Below are positions 34,700 through 45,479 of a stretch of DNA of 64,000 bases, in pieces. The stretch lies in NCBI GenBank assembly GCA_026225945.1, contig JAMJFZ010004031.1, positions 3,760,001 through 3,824,000 on the forward strand, given 5' to 3'. Origin of the DNA: Cricetomys ansorgei. Its lineage: Eukaryota > Chordata > Mammalia > Rodentia > Nesomyidae. The notes below the pieces were generated by a model, which saw only the letters and a program-made list of their open reading frames with translations, was not told the origin of the DNA and made no database searches. The translations under genes were made by a program, and so were the position numbers. How positions within the stretch are numbered: the stretch's first letter is position 1; each line of letters opens with the position of its first letter.

Positions 34700-35700
34700 G
34701 AGAATTTCACATATTTTGATCAAGCTCAGTCTTCTCATTCCCTCCCCTCAAATTCCCTCCTTATTTCAATGTGCCCCTCCTCTTTTACAATAAACAAAGC
34801 AAAACAAAACAATCCAGAGTCCACTTAGTCCTGCCAGTGTGTACCAGGGTTGCAGGACCATGTGCTATAGCATGGGTAGCCTTTCAGGGACCTCTTTCCT
34901 AAAGAAAACTGACTCTCATCCCAGGAACTGTCAATAGCCAATAGCTCCTCAGCTAGGACTTCATGTCCAACTTCCTAACCCATGCTTGGGTTTTGTCTGG
35001 CTTGATTTAGTGTAAGATCTGTGCATGCTCTCACACTTGCTGTGAGTTAACATGAACAACTTTCCTGCGGTGTCAATAAAACTGTTTTGTTGCTGTCATT
35101 CACTGTTTTTTGCTGTTACAGTCTTTCTGTACCACCTCCCCCACCTTCTGCATATTCTGTTATGATCCCTGGGCCTTGGATGGAAGGGGTATTGTGTACA
35201 TGTCCCATTTAGGGCTAAGCACTCTGAAGTATTTTACTTTCTGCATGTTGACTCTGTGTTAGTTGTATTTACTGAAAGAAGAAGCTTTGGCCATGAAGGC
35301 TAAGTGATGTAGTAATCTATGGGTATAAATGATAAGCCATTAGGAGTTGGTTTAATACTATCCCATTTAGCAAAGTAATAGTAGTTAAGATTCTCCCCTG
35401 GAACCTCTAATATATTTAGCCACAGATTCTTGGCCCTAATAATAATGCTAGGCATGGTTTCTGTTTTGTGGGTCTGGTCTTAAATCCAATCATGAAGTTG
35501 TTGATTACCCTCATAACATCTTTCCCACTATTGCACAAGTGAGCGTATCTTGCCAGGCTGGTATTGTTGCAGCTCACCAGCCTCACAGCTGGGTTTGACT
35601 GATGATGAATTTCCTCCTGCAGTAGCACGCACAGCACCTTCCAATACTGCAAAAGCTACCGGGGATGAAGGAAGCTTCCACTGCACTAGTAGTTTCTTTA
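34700..35700 (-). mobile_element. L1 3' end and 3' UTR (Lx-like), antisense
   Basis: Starts at the L1 terminus in reverse (CATATTTTGATCAAGCTCAG, TCTCATTCCCTCCCC), then TTTTGTCTGGCTTGATTTAG, GATCCCTGGGCCTTGGATGG, CCCATTTAGGGCTAAGCACT, AATCTATGGGTATAAATGAT and GAGCGTATCTTGCCAGGCTG. It is the reverse complement of the same region in the sense L1 at 44690-45183. The minus frame 35416-35652 lies inside. Confidence 0.82.
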
Positions 35701-36450
35701 TCCTTGCCAGTGGTTTTTAAAATTGTTTTACTCTACAGGTAATTAATTTAACTTTGTGTTTCAAGTTAAATCGGTTAACTTGTTTAATCATATTTTAATG
35801 TTTATGGTTTATTTTGTCCTCTGAATGTCACTCTACTATTCTAAAGGTAGGACCCTATTCTTGTGTTACCAATGCCACATCTTCTGTCTCTTTAGAGAAA
35901 GTTATTATATTTGCTTGGAGTTTTCCTTGGCTTGCCACCTTGTCCTGGCTTTCTAGAGTGTTCCTTCATTTGCTTTGTTCTGATCTTAGAAGTCAGATTC
36001 CATCCATGCAAGTCTGGTGATCTTTGGGTACACATAAACGCATAAGATAAACAAAGAAAGATGATTGAATTTTCTTTGTGAATTGGTGAAACCTGCCAAC
36101 AGCAGCCTCATGTCTTTCTTAAGCCCCATTGTAATTCAACAGACACTTTCTTTTAGATTCTTCAGAGAGGGAGGCTTGAAATCAACCCACCTGTCTTCAG
36201 TCTTACCTTACATACTTGATGCCAGAGACAGCTAGTACCTCCTCTTCTAGTCTTATGTGGAATTCATTCCAAAACCTCAGCCAGTTTATCTTTTAACCAC
36301 CCATCCCCACAGTCCCCAGCATTTGCCTCTCATCCTTACCCAGGCACACAACAGATAAGAGAAGGCTAAAAACTAAAATCATTTTCCAATATTTAATTTT
36401 CCTTTTAATCAAATTTGTTAACTGATACTATGTAGTATAATTTTAAATAT
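35700..36450. other. Unique sequence, nothing recognised
   Basis: The plus frame at 35814-36020 has no domain. No repeat recognised. Confidence 0.45.
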
Positions 36451-36751
36451 TGTGCGCATGTGGAGCATGCACAGGAATGCAGAGTATGAACACACACATA
36501 TGCAGAAGCCCGGGAGAGTCCTGGGTGTCCTGCTCTATCAGTCTCCACCTTATTCAGTGAGAGACTAGAAATCTGGAGCTAGACTGGAGCCAGAGAGCCA
36601 CAGTGATCAGCCTGTCCCCCCTCGTCCTCTCTGTTCCTCTCTCTAGTTTTGATATTACTGTCATGTGCATGACCACACAGGGTCATGCTTTTTCTGGGGT
36701 TTCTGTGGACTTGATTCAGGTTCTCATGCTTTAACAGCTGAATTATTCCCA
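36451..36751 (-). repeat. B4-type SINE, antisense
   Basis: In order: CGCATGTGGAGCATGCACAG, GGGTGTCCTGCTCTATCAGT, CTCCACCTTATTCAGTGAGA, TCTGGAGCTAGACTGGAGCC, GATCAGCCTGTCCCCCC, then TTTTTCTGGGGTTTCTGTGG and GATTCAGGTTCTCATGCT from the tRNA-derived head in reverse. The frames 36579-36767 (minus) and 36665-36865 are inside. Confidence 0.75.
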
Positions 36752-36754
36752 GCA

Positions 36755-37240
36755 GAAGTTTGCACATTTTTACTGTCGTTGTATTGGCCTTTTAGGAAGG
36801 AGCAGAGATTCATTGCTATGATCAATTTTGTCTTCTTGGTCTATATCAACCTAGGTGAATGTTGAATTTCTAGTAATGGAGCAGTGACTGTCACATAAAT
36901 GGGGCTTGGAGTGCTATCCAGGGAACCCAGACAGATGGAGTTAAATTGTGGCAGAATCATCTGCCTGTGATAGACTGTAAATGAGAGGAGATAAAACTCA
37001 GACAACAGTTAAGCAAACAAGGTCCAAAGATTAATAGTATATATTAATATACTTTATATATTTTATAATATATACATTACTTTATAATATATACAAACTA
37101 TTTCCTCCATGATAACACACTAGTTTCAAAGCTGTTCACTTAGGCAGTGTCTGAGTGTCTGAGCTGTAGTTTTGGTCACTTCCAGGCAGCATTGGAAAAG
37201 GAGAAAAAATTAACAAGAAACCATACTACAAAATAGAGTT
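36755..37240. other. Unique AT-rich sequence
   Basis: TATATA-rich stretch around 37035-37095. No gene or repeat family recognised. Confidence 0.45.
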
Positions 37241-37242
37241 CC

Positions 37243-37607
37243 TGTTATAGTTGGCTTCGGCTGACAACTTGATACAACCCACAGTCACCTGGGAAGAAGA
37301 GCTCCATTTGAGGAACTGTCCAAATCTTATTGTCCTGTGGCCAAGTCTGTGAGGTGTTCAAAATTTGCTAATTAAAGTAGGGTTTATCTAATTGCTATCT
37401 CACTGTGGGTAGTGCCAACCCTGGGCAGGAAGATCTAGGCCTCATAAGAAAGGTTGATGAGCAAGCCAGAGGTCAGTCAATAAGCGGTTTTCCTCCATGG
37501 TCTCTCCTTTATTTCCTGCCCCTAGGATCCTGATTGAGCTCCTGCCCTGGCTTCCCTCAGAGATGGACTGTAACTTACAGGCTGAGCTGAGCTTAATCCT
37601 TTTCCTA
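37243..37607 (+). mobile_element. MT-type MaLR LTR (older subtype), 3' end lost
   Basis: Begins TGTTATAGTTGGCTTCGGCT and continues GACAACTTGATACAACC, AGTCACCTGGGAAGAAGAG, TCACTGTGGGTAGTGCCAAC, CCTCATAAGAAAGG and GAGATGGACTGTAACTTACA. This is the order of an older MT subtype (MTD/MTE-like). The expected AATAAA and terminus are eroded (CTTAATCCTTTTCCTAAAAC) where a CA/GA repeat begins. The frames 37442-37708 (minus) and 37497-37718 overlap it. Confidence 0.8.
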
Positions 37608-37680
37608 AAACACACAGGCGCACACACACACACACACACAGAGAAAGAGAGAGAAAGAAAGAGAAACACACACACATGCA
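37608..37680 (+). repeat. (CA)n(GAAA/GA)n compound repeat
   Basis: CA units, then GA/GAAA purines, then CA again, grown at the 3' edge of the MT LTR. Confidence 0.92.
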
Positions 37681-37684
37681 CAGC

Positions 37685-39615
37685 ATTTGTTAAGTTACAA
37701 AGGTGCAAATTATTTTGATGTATGTATGTACATAATTGAACTAAAACTCACCTCATATCATAAATTATTTCATAATCATAGGGCTTTTTGTCAAGGGTTA
37801 GGTTTTCTAGAACAGCAGAACTTCAGTGGTGTGATGGAGAACTTATCCGAGAGCTACTCTGATATGAACAAGGCTGAAATGATCGTAGAATGTACACCAC
37901 ATTGAGACAGGAGAACACTTTGCTGCTTTTCCTCAACTTAAAAAAAAAAACCAAAACAGTTCACATTTAGAGGAAAATTCACAGACACGGGTGGTAACTT
38001 GATAGGATGATTAAACATTGACTCGAATGTATTTATATGATACAGTCAGAAAATTATTGATTAAAGAAAAAGTATTATTCTTACAGGTTTTATTTTCATA
38101 ATCATACTTTTGTACCACCAAATTTTGTCAACATTCAGAATATAATTTTCACATCACCAGTATTCTCAAAGTCAGAAAATTACCTTTGTAATATTTCTCC
38201 TTTGAATTAGCAACTTAAAAGTCTCAGATGAAAATCAGAAGATGGTCTCACATGCAGAATAGAGAATGATGTTTAAAAGCTGTAAGTTGCATCACTCTCT
38301 GGGGAAATTATATACAACCTATATTTAGGGAGATAGGTTTCAAGTGACATATAGATAACTCAACAGTGTAAAAACTCAGCTACCTGATCGCTTTCATACG
38401 CTGTGTATATTTTCAAAAGTTATAAGATTGCATCTACAAAGTTAGCCTGCCACACACCATGTTCTGCTAAGCCACATATGGCCTGGCATACGGTAGTGAT
38501 CACCAGAATATGTGCTGGGGCCTTCAGAGAAAGCACAACATTGTCCCTTAATGGAGCAAGGTCAGTAAATAAAGGTGAAACCTCAACTTTTGCTACCAAT
38601 TTTTGTTCATTTCTTAATATTAAAGACATGACCTCAATATGTTTAGTGCTCTCTCTTTCCTTCTCTCTTTCCCCATTCCAACCCTCCATATGCACACATA
38701 ATCACACAGAAAATCTTTTCTATACTATAGGCAAGAAAAATGAGCATTTGTTTTGACAACTGATTTTGTTGAGTTAATCTCATCTTAATAGTTACTTTTG
38801 AAAGGCTAAGTTACAATTTTCTCTTTGCTAGCTTTGGACATTAAATTGATGTATTACTGAGTAAATAGGTTATGTTGATCTATTCCTAGCAATGTTTGCT
38901 GAAATGGTATATAAAAATTTGTTTCTTGTTATTTGATTCTTATTAAAACTGTTGAGTTTTGCCCACTGGAATATAAACTAAAGAAAATTATCATATTTTA
39001 CAAACTCTAACATCATGTCTAAAATAGAATAGGGTATTGCATGAAACTGATGTTATTATATAGTCATTCCCTAAGGTTAGTGTGTTTGTGTACATATTTG
39101 TGTGAGTATAGTTTAGTATTGACAATCCCCACTTTTCTAGTGACAATGCAAGGTAGACACTAATATTAAAATCTAGGCTGTAATACTCCCTAGCTTAGTG
39201 GGAGCATATCGGGGAAAGGGACAAGGGTATATCACAAAACTTGACTGAGTATCACTAACTTCTAGAATGAAGAGTTCTTATAGTCTTTGACAAGTGGCAT
39301 TGTGGAAAATGTCACTACTGAATAGGATGCTTTACTTTGCTCTGTCTCTTAAACTCCTTTAACTTAGCTCCATGTATTGTCCACCCTAGCTGTGCCTATC
39401 AGAAGACAGCCTCGCATACTCTGCCCAGAAGGCTTGTTATACAACAGTCATTGGCACTCATTGTATATTGACACTGTTTAAGGTGTTGGCAACATGCACA
39501 GGAACAAACAAAAACAGGCACAAACCCAGGTTGTATGTTCCTCTCTATCGTTACATTCTTGTCATATGCCATTATTTTACTTGGAGGAAGATATGTAGTA
39601 AACAGAATTATTAAG
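37685..39615. other. Unique AT-rich sequence, nothing recognised
   Basis: An A10 run lies near 37940. The paired frames at 38403-38756 (plus) and 38420-38695 (minus) share the same DNA and neither has a domain. No repeat recognised. Confidence 0.45.
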
Positions 39616-39620
39616 AAACA

Positions 39621-39673
39621 TCTATGTCTAGGACAGTTAGGGTTAAAACAGAGAAACCCTGTCTCAAAAAAAA
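39621..39673 (+). repeat. B1 SINE 3' fragment
   Basis: Only the end of a B1 is recognisable: CTAGGACAGTTAGGGTTAAA, then ACAGAGAAACCCTGTCTC and an A-run. It carries the local TTAAAACAGAGAAACC-type variant. The 5' half is absent. Confidence 0.75.
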
Positions 39674-39709
39674 TAAAGGAAAAAAGAAAGAAAGGAAGGA
39701 AGGAAGGAA

Positions 39710-39743
<34 letters not shown>

Positions 39744-39753
39744 AGAAAGGAAG
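39674..39753 (+). repeat. (GGAA)n/(GAAA)n purine repeat from a B1 tail
   Basis: GGAA then GAAA units continue from the B1 A-tail. The Lys/Arg-rich end of the 39535-39774 frame is a translation of this repeat. Confidence 0.93.
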
Positions 39754-39889
39754 ATCTACAGAGGCTGGATCTAAAGTTACAATATTAAAGAATAAAAAGT
39801 GTGGAAGGAACATACATGATTTAGAAGTGTGAGTAGATGTTAGATTTTAAAGATTTCTCTGAAGATAACAGTAGGTGGAAGGCAGTGTA

Positions 39890-40590
39890 AAGAACATTTC
39901 CGACAGAGAGGCAAGAATCCAAAGTCATAACACAGGAGGAGGCTGGTATTATAAGATGAGTCTAATCTTGCTATAAACCAGTGGTTGCCAGGACAGTGGT
40001 CAGAGATGAGGCCTGCAGGATCAAGAATATGAATGAAGAGGGAGGCGAATCAAAGGTTTGTGCTCTGGATGAAGTCAGACGCTGCAGCCACACCTTGAAT
40101 GCAGGCGGGATGTGTTCTTAGGTGTTCCAACAGGATTATGTTGACAGCTAGAAGGAGTATAGAATGCAAAGACCAGGGCAGAGGAGGAGAATTGATAGGA
40201 GACAAAGGAACTAATCCAGACTGGCGACATGAACCTGGGTGTAGACAGTAGAGGTTCCCGACTGAGGTTAGACTTGGAAGGCAGAGCCAAGAGTGTGTGC
40301 TAATAAACTGTGTATTAGCGGTGACAAAATAGGGAGGCAGAGAATGATTTTAGCTTTGGCTTGAGCCACTAGAAGTCCTGAGAGAAATTCTACAGACACA
40401 GGTGGGATGAAACCTTCTGGGGTGGCTTCCTTTGGAAGAGCACGAGGGAAACAGGACCATTTCAGGTAAACAAGCCCAGTCAACACTCTGATGAAGATCC
40501 TGGAGTGAGTGTACAGGGGTGGGGGGAGTTGGTTGCACAAGTCTACAGCTGAGAAAAGGGCAGGTTGGGTTGATTTGGGAGCTACTAGGA
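39890..40590 (+). repeat. Ancient interspersed repeat, family not named
   Basis: The region is richer in G than its surroundings and its block order (GACAGAGAGG, GGATGAAGTCAGACGCTG, AATGCAAAGACCAGGGCAGA, GGAACTAATCCAGACTGGCG, TTTGGCTTGAGCCACTAGAA, GATGAAGATCC) recalls an old mammalian repeat of the type 'GAGGCTATTGCAGTAATCCAGGCGAGAG...TTTTTGGCCTGAGCAACTGGAAGGA'. Three minus-strand frames (40075-40290, 40268-40540, 40350-40595) overlap with no recognisable domain. The family is uncertain. Confidence 0.4.
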
Positions 40591-40806
40591 CACATGTAGG
40601 ATTTGAACTTTGAAACTAGTGTTCATTTCATGCAGATTTGTGACAGTTTTGTGCCATTTCTAGGGCAGTTCATGTTGTCAGATTTTAAAAGTCATGCTAT
40701 TTGTAGGACATGTCCTGTCTCTCTTTTAGGGTCAATGTCTTTAGGACTTTCAGGAATAGGTAACTTTTCCAAACTTAGAAGGACTGTAGTCATAAATGTT
40801 TTAGAA

Positions 40807-40989
40807 GCCAGGCAGCAGTGGCACATACCTTTAATCCCAGTGTTCAGGAGACAGAGGCAGGTAGATCTCTGTGAGTTCAAGGCTAGCCTTGTCTATAGAG
40901 TGAGTTCCAGGATAGCCATAGTTACAACAGAAAAAACTTGTCTTGAAAAACAAAACAAAACAAAAACAAACAAATAAAAATAAAAAATA
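40807..40989 (+). repeat. B1 SINE, full length, with target duplication
   Basis: GCCAGGCAGCAGTGGCACAT, CCTTTAATCCCAGTGTTCAG, AGATCTCTGTGAGTTCAAGG and an A/C-rich tail of about 50 bp. A direct repeat flanks it: AAATGTTTTAGA (40794-40805) and AAATGTTCTAGA (40990-41001), one mismatch. The frames 40603-40977, 40692-40880 (minus) and 40831-41019 (minus) are readings of it. Confidence 0.95.
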
Positions 40990-41231
40990 AAATGTTCTAG
41001 ATAAAATATAGAGAAACACTTAAGTTGAAATGTTAAATACAAGAAAATCAGAATTATGATATCATATGTTCAGAATCATGCCAGTATCTTTGGCAAGATG
41101 TGAGTGAAACACAAGATTTTTGTTAGTAATTGCTTGCAATATGGGGAATATGAGTAAAATTCTCCAGATTTTCATATTTTTTTCTTATTCTCCATATTTT
41201 TCCATGTATATAAATCACTTAGGTTCTCTTT

Positions 41232-41356
41232 TGAGATGAGATCTTATGCTGAAGCCCAGGCTGTCTTAATACTCACTATCCAGTCAGGCTTAGAGCAACC
41301 CTCTTGCCTCAGCCTCCTAAGTGCTGGAGTTACAGATGGAATTGCCACACCCAGCT
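41232..41356 (-). repeat. Old B1-type SINE, antisense
   Basis: TTGAGATGAGATCTTATGCT, GAAGCCCAGGCTGTCTTAAT, CTCTTGCCTCAGCCTCCTAA and GTGCTGGAGTTACAG ending CACACCCAGCT. It is a reversed 7SL-derived monomer, more diverged than the other full B1 copies. Confidence 0.8.
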
Positions 41357-41359
41357 ATA

Positions 41360-41870
41360 AAATTCACTTTTACAGCAGAAGGATAAATTTTAACTTCTGA
41401 AAACTATCGATAACTTAAAATTTTCCTCCTGTGTACAGAATCCTAAAGTAACTGCACTGTACTTTCTCACTGTGTCGGTGATGGTTGCAGATGGGGCCAT
41501 GAGAACCAACCACGATGATAAATGGCACCCACCAGCCCCATTTGTACACCATGTAAAATATTGGGCTTATTGATAGTTGATCATCTGTGAGGGAACCAAG
41601 GGGACACAAGTCCATATAGTCACATAGTCACACATAGTCCATGGATCTCACTACAGTCGGGCTCCCCATTATTTTCAACTCACACTGATGCAATTCTAGC
41701 TCCCTTTATGGGCTCTGATCTCTTTCTCCAGCACACAGGCTCCCTTTGGGATTTCTTTTTTAGCACAAACTTTCACCATGGGGGTTTTTCCACCTTGTTC
41801 TTCCAGACACTGAAGGGTTTTGATTCTTCAAGGTTTATTTCAAAGCATTTGAAAAAGAGACCTCCTGCAG
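41360..41870. other. Unique sequence, nothing recognised
   Basis: The minus frame at 41415-41615 has no domain. No repeat recognised. Confidence 0.45.
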
Positions 41871-41871
41871 A

Positions 41872-41996
41872 AAGGTAAAATAGATTTAACAATGCCAACC
41901 TACCTCATAAGGCTGCTGTGAAGAATAATAATATAAAGGACTACAAAGCACTTTGTAAATATAAAGTTCTATACAAATGCTTAATAATAATTACTT
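41872..41996 (+). repeat. MIR SINE 3' portion
   Basis: AACCTACCTCATAAGGCTGC, TGTGAAGAATAATAATATAA, AAAGCACTTTGTAAATATAA and AGTTCTATACAAATGC follow the MIR consensus (ACCTACCTCACAGGGTTGTTGTGAGGAT, AAAGCGCTTTGTAAACTGTAAAGTGCTATACAAATG). This is the clearest sense MIR copy here. Confidence 0.6.
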
Positions 41997-42447
41997 GGTA
42001 CAGTTCAGTGCAGTCTTTTGTGCATTTATAGAAGCGCCAATGAGGATAGGTTTCCCTCCTCCAGCCATTCTTCCATTTTTATAATCAAAGAGTTTCATTT
42101 TTAACTCACGTACAGAACATCCTGATGCTCCAGGCCTGGGATGTGTTCCCAAGGCAGAAGTGAAACAATGTCAGGCTGTGAGGAAGGAAGCTCTGTGTCC
42201 TGGGTGCAGCCCTCTTCCTGTTTGAAGCTGCTTTGGCACCACAGGGAAGCAGGGATGGGTAGAACCATGTTGTTTCTTTTCTCTGAATGGGACTGCCTAT
42301 GTGCTGTCCTTGGCAGTACATTTGTTGTGTAAAGAGTCCTGATTTCAGAGAGATGTCTAGATCTGCTTACATTGAACAATCTCATCAGTCTTTGATGATG
42401 TTTTGTATTGATATTAAATAGCTTCAAATTTCCTTTTTATTTTTTTT

Positions 42448-42450
<3 letters not shown>

Positions 42451-42481
<31 letters not shown>
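42451..42481 (+). repeat. (TG)n microsatellite
   Basis: An uninterrupted run of about 15 TG units after a T-run. Confidence 0.97.
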
Positions 42482-42483
<2 letters not shown>

Positions 42484-44068
42484 CCACCTCTTAGTTCACC
42501 AGAGATTTGGTCTCAAATTTAGTCTGTCTTTCTATCAGTAGCTCATATTTCCCTGCATATCCTTCACTATCCAAGGTACCTATGGCCACTAAGGAATCTG
42601 TCAGCTTGGGTACTAGCTACGTGTTCTTATGAATTACTTTTCCTGATCACAATAGTTAAACTGTATAAGTGTTCTTATAATGTTTATGGTGTGAGATGAC
42701 TTAGATAGGCACCTGTTGTTGGAGCCTTAGGGAGGGACTATTTGCTTTTTCCACAATGTGAGGTCAAGGTCCCTAGAAATTCACAGAAGTTGCAGAAGCC
42801 ACAGGGAGACTGTTTCTACTTTCTAGATTTTTTTTTTTAATTCTTTCGTATACAGCACAGATTTAGTTGAGTGTGGGGGATCCATACTCTTCTTACCCTT
42901 CAAGAGAAAAGACTGCTATCTGATTAGGTATTCATTCTTTAGCAAATATTTACTGGGTAGCTCCTGAGTTTTTAACTTACGTGAACTTTGACCTGGCAGA
43001 TGAGTAAGCATTGTCTACGTGTTTGATGAGTCTGGGGAATGCTAAGTGATATATGGATGAATATAACATAATTAACAAATCATCAGGTATTCAGAATGAT
43101 TGTAGAATTGATTGGAAACGGAAGGGTGGGAGATGGAAACAGAATAACTGGGTCCGTAGGGAGAAAATCCATAAAAGTTATGACAAAGTTTGAGAGTCTG
43201 CTTTGTGCAGTGGATAAGTTAAAGTTATCAGAATCACATCTGTGTTCTAGAGAGAGCTTTGATAGTGTACAGAAGCCAGTCTAAGTAAGGGAACCACTGA
43301 AACAATTCTTTAGAGGTGAAGACAGTCTCTGTCACATTGTGTGCTAAAAGTAAGCTGACTCAAATCCTTCTGCGTAAAGTTCAGACACTCCTATCTGGGT
43401 ATTTCAGATTCTTCAGGTTAGGGTTTAAGCCTTTAGTTGGTATCCTTAGTAGAGTCTACTAATATCTCAATATCTATGGCTTCTTTCTGGATAAAACACC
43501 ATTAATAGTAGCTGAATGCTAAGTGAAACTATTGGTCATTTTAGTAGCATGGTGATCAGCATATATCTCCAAGACTGGTAAGACTTTATTTTGTAGTGCT
43601 TTTGTTTAACCTTGCTAATAACTCTTTCTTCCACACAGAGAATTGTCCTTAAATAGAGTTTACACAACAGATTTCTTTTTTTGCGCTTTTCAGTTAGTCT
43701 AATCATATTACAATTTCACTTGACTACAAATATAGCAACAGCAATTATACTTTATGTTAATTGCTAATTGCTTCTGAGCTAAGGATTGCTTGCTTTTGTA
43801 AACTGCTACCTCAGGTTCAAAGGCATCATGTTTTTGATCCACAATGGTGCCCATAAAAAGCATGAATCTCAATGTCTCTTCATAATATGCTAGAAGAATT
43901 GGCTGTTTCTTACTTGTGTCACTGTTTTTTGCTTAAGATACGTGGATTTTCATACATCACTTTCTCATTCAAAAACTCCACTTTATTTTTAAAATCAACT
44001 TTACTGAAAAGTCATTATGTAAAGCAAAATGCATGCACCTTAAAGTATACCATTAAAGGTATCACAAT

Positions 44069-44108
44069 GCACACACACAGACACACACACACACACACAC
44101 ACACACAC
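44069..44108 (+). repeat. (CA)n microsatellite
   Basis: About 20 CA units with one AGA interruption near 44079. The His/Thr tail of the 43872-44114 frame is its translation. Confidence 0.95.
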
Positions 44109-44332
44109 TTTTAAATAGTTATCAATAGCTGTTTCCCTTCTTCTGTCAGGCTTCTTTTTGAAATAGATTCTTATTGTTGTTATATGTCACATAATTTAAG
44201 CTTTTCTTTGATATTGTTCTAAAACCATGAGTATACCATAATTTGCTCACAGATATTTGAATTGTTTCTAATTTTCTTTACTATGGATTGAGTTACTATA
44301 AGTACAAATATACAAGTCTTTTCTGAGTATTT

Positions 44333-44614
44333 GTGTATGCGCATGTATGGGTAATAGTGTGTGCGTGTTATTGAACCATTTGGAGCTGTGCTCTTGGATT
44401 TTATTTATTTATTTTTTATTAGAGTCCAGGTCTCTCAGTAGAACCCATCACTCACAGATGAAACTACACTGGCTAGTCAGCAAGCTGCACCTACCCCGGG
44501 GATCTGCTCCTCTCTAGTTCTCCAGTGCTGGGATCCCAGTTGTGTACTGCCATGCATGAACTCTGGCTCCAGTGCTTGTACAGCAAGTACGTTAACAATG
44601 TAGCTATCTCTGTG
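44333..44614 (-). repeat. B4-type SINE, antisense
   Basis: TATGCGCATGTATGGG with short GTGTGCGTGT tail, GTCCAGGTCTCTCAGTAGAA, ACACTGGCTAGTCAGCAAGC, GATCTGCTCCTCTCTAG, AGTGCTGGGATCCCAGTTGT, then TGAACTCTGGCTCCAGTGCT and the reversed tRNA-derived head ending near TGTAGCTATCTCTG. Confidence 0.78.
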
Positions 44615-44689
44615 ATTCCTATGAGGTTTCTGAGAACATGTATATATGTTTTCCTAGAAAAATACCATGTTGGGATGTCTGTGTTACAT

Positions 44690-45183
44690 CCCTCTCCACA
44701 AGGGTTAGTAATCTATGCAGAAGAGGAGGCAGAAAGCCTGTAAGAGCCAGAGGTGATGAATGACTCTACGGAAACATTTTCCAGACACAACAGAGACTGT
44801 GACAGCATGTACAAGACCTGCACAGGTTCAAACCAGACAAAATCCCAGTGCAGAAAAGGAGACATGGGCTCAAAATCCCACCTCTAACCAAAAAAAAAAA
44901 TCATTTAAAAATTGAGTGTTGCTGAGAAAGCAATAATTAGTTTTCTTCAATTGGATCACTCACCAACCACACCCAGGGCATGATGAACATTCAGGAATAG
45001 TTGCCCAGCACAAAATGGACTCCATGGCTTGTTTGTGCTCTTTTTGTTTTGTTTGTTTGTTTGTTTTTAAAGACAGAAAAGTATGAAATTGAGTGGGTAA
45101 GTAAAGGGGAGATTTGGAAGGAGTTGGGGAAGGGGAAAGAATATGAGCAAAATATATTGTATGAAAAACAAAAACAAAAAGAA
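44690..45183 (+). mobile_element. L1 3' UTR and 3' end (Lx-like), sense
   Basis: GCAGAAGAGGAGGCAGAAAG, TGTAAGAGCCAGAGGTGATG, AAGACCTGCACAGGTTCAAA, TTGCCCAGCACAAAATGGAC, GGAGTTGGGGAAGGGGAAAG and AAAATATATTGTATG, followed by an A-rich tail. These are the terminal blocks of a sense Lx-like L1. The B2 fragment that follows starts within 2 bp of the tail. Frames at 44991-45203 and 45001-45189 are readings of it. Confidence 0.88.
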
Positions 45184-45400
45184 CATTGACTGCTCTTCCA
45201 CAAGACCCAGGTTCAATTCCCAGCTACCACATGGCAGCTAACTACCTAATCTCCAGGGAGACCCAACGCCTCCTTCTGACATCTACAGGCACTGCATGCG
45301 GATGACACACAGGCGTACATTCAGGCAAAAAAACAACAACAACAAAACCACCACCAACAACAACAAAACAAAACAAAAACAAAAAATAATCTTACAAAGA
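45184..45400 (+). repeat. B2-type SINE, 5' truncated
   Basis: Starts at TTGACTGCTCTTCCACAAGA, inside the B2 head, then CAGGTTCAATTCCCAGC (B-box region), ACCACATGGCAGCTAACTAC, CCTCCTTCTGACATC, and a long A/C-rich tail (CAAC and AAAAC units) to about 45400. The A-box half is missing. Confidence 0.85.
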
Positions 45401-45479
45401 AAGAATAACACTAAGTAATTAAGCCAGCAGTTTTACAGTCAGTATATTTTTTTACTTCATTTATAATGCCCAAATTACT

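Larger units (their letters stand above)
42000..44330. other. Mostly unique sequence with two dinucleotide repeats
   Basis: Contains a (TG)n tract at 42451-42481 and a (CA)n tract at 44069-44108. The overlapping frames at 42101-42427 (minus), 42106-42321 (minus) and 42141-42332 (plus) share the same DNA and show no domain. No gene called. Confidence 0.45.

Noticed and set aside
38403..38756. Overlapping frames of 117 (plus) and 91 (minus) residues
   Set aside because: Both strands open over the same DNA, with no domain in either. Not supported as a gene.
40075..40595. Three overlapping minus-strand Pro/Ser-rich frames
   Set aside because: They lie across a probable ancient repeat and read in different frames of the same DNA; no family signature.
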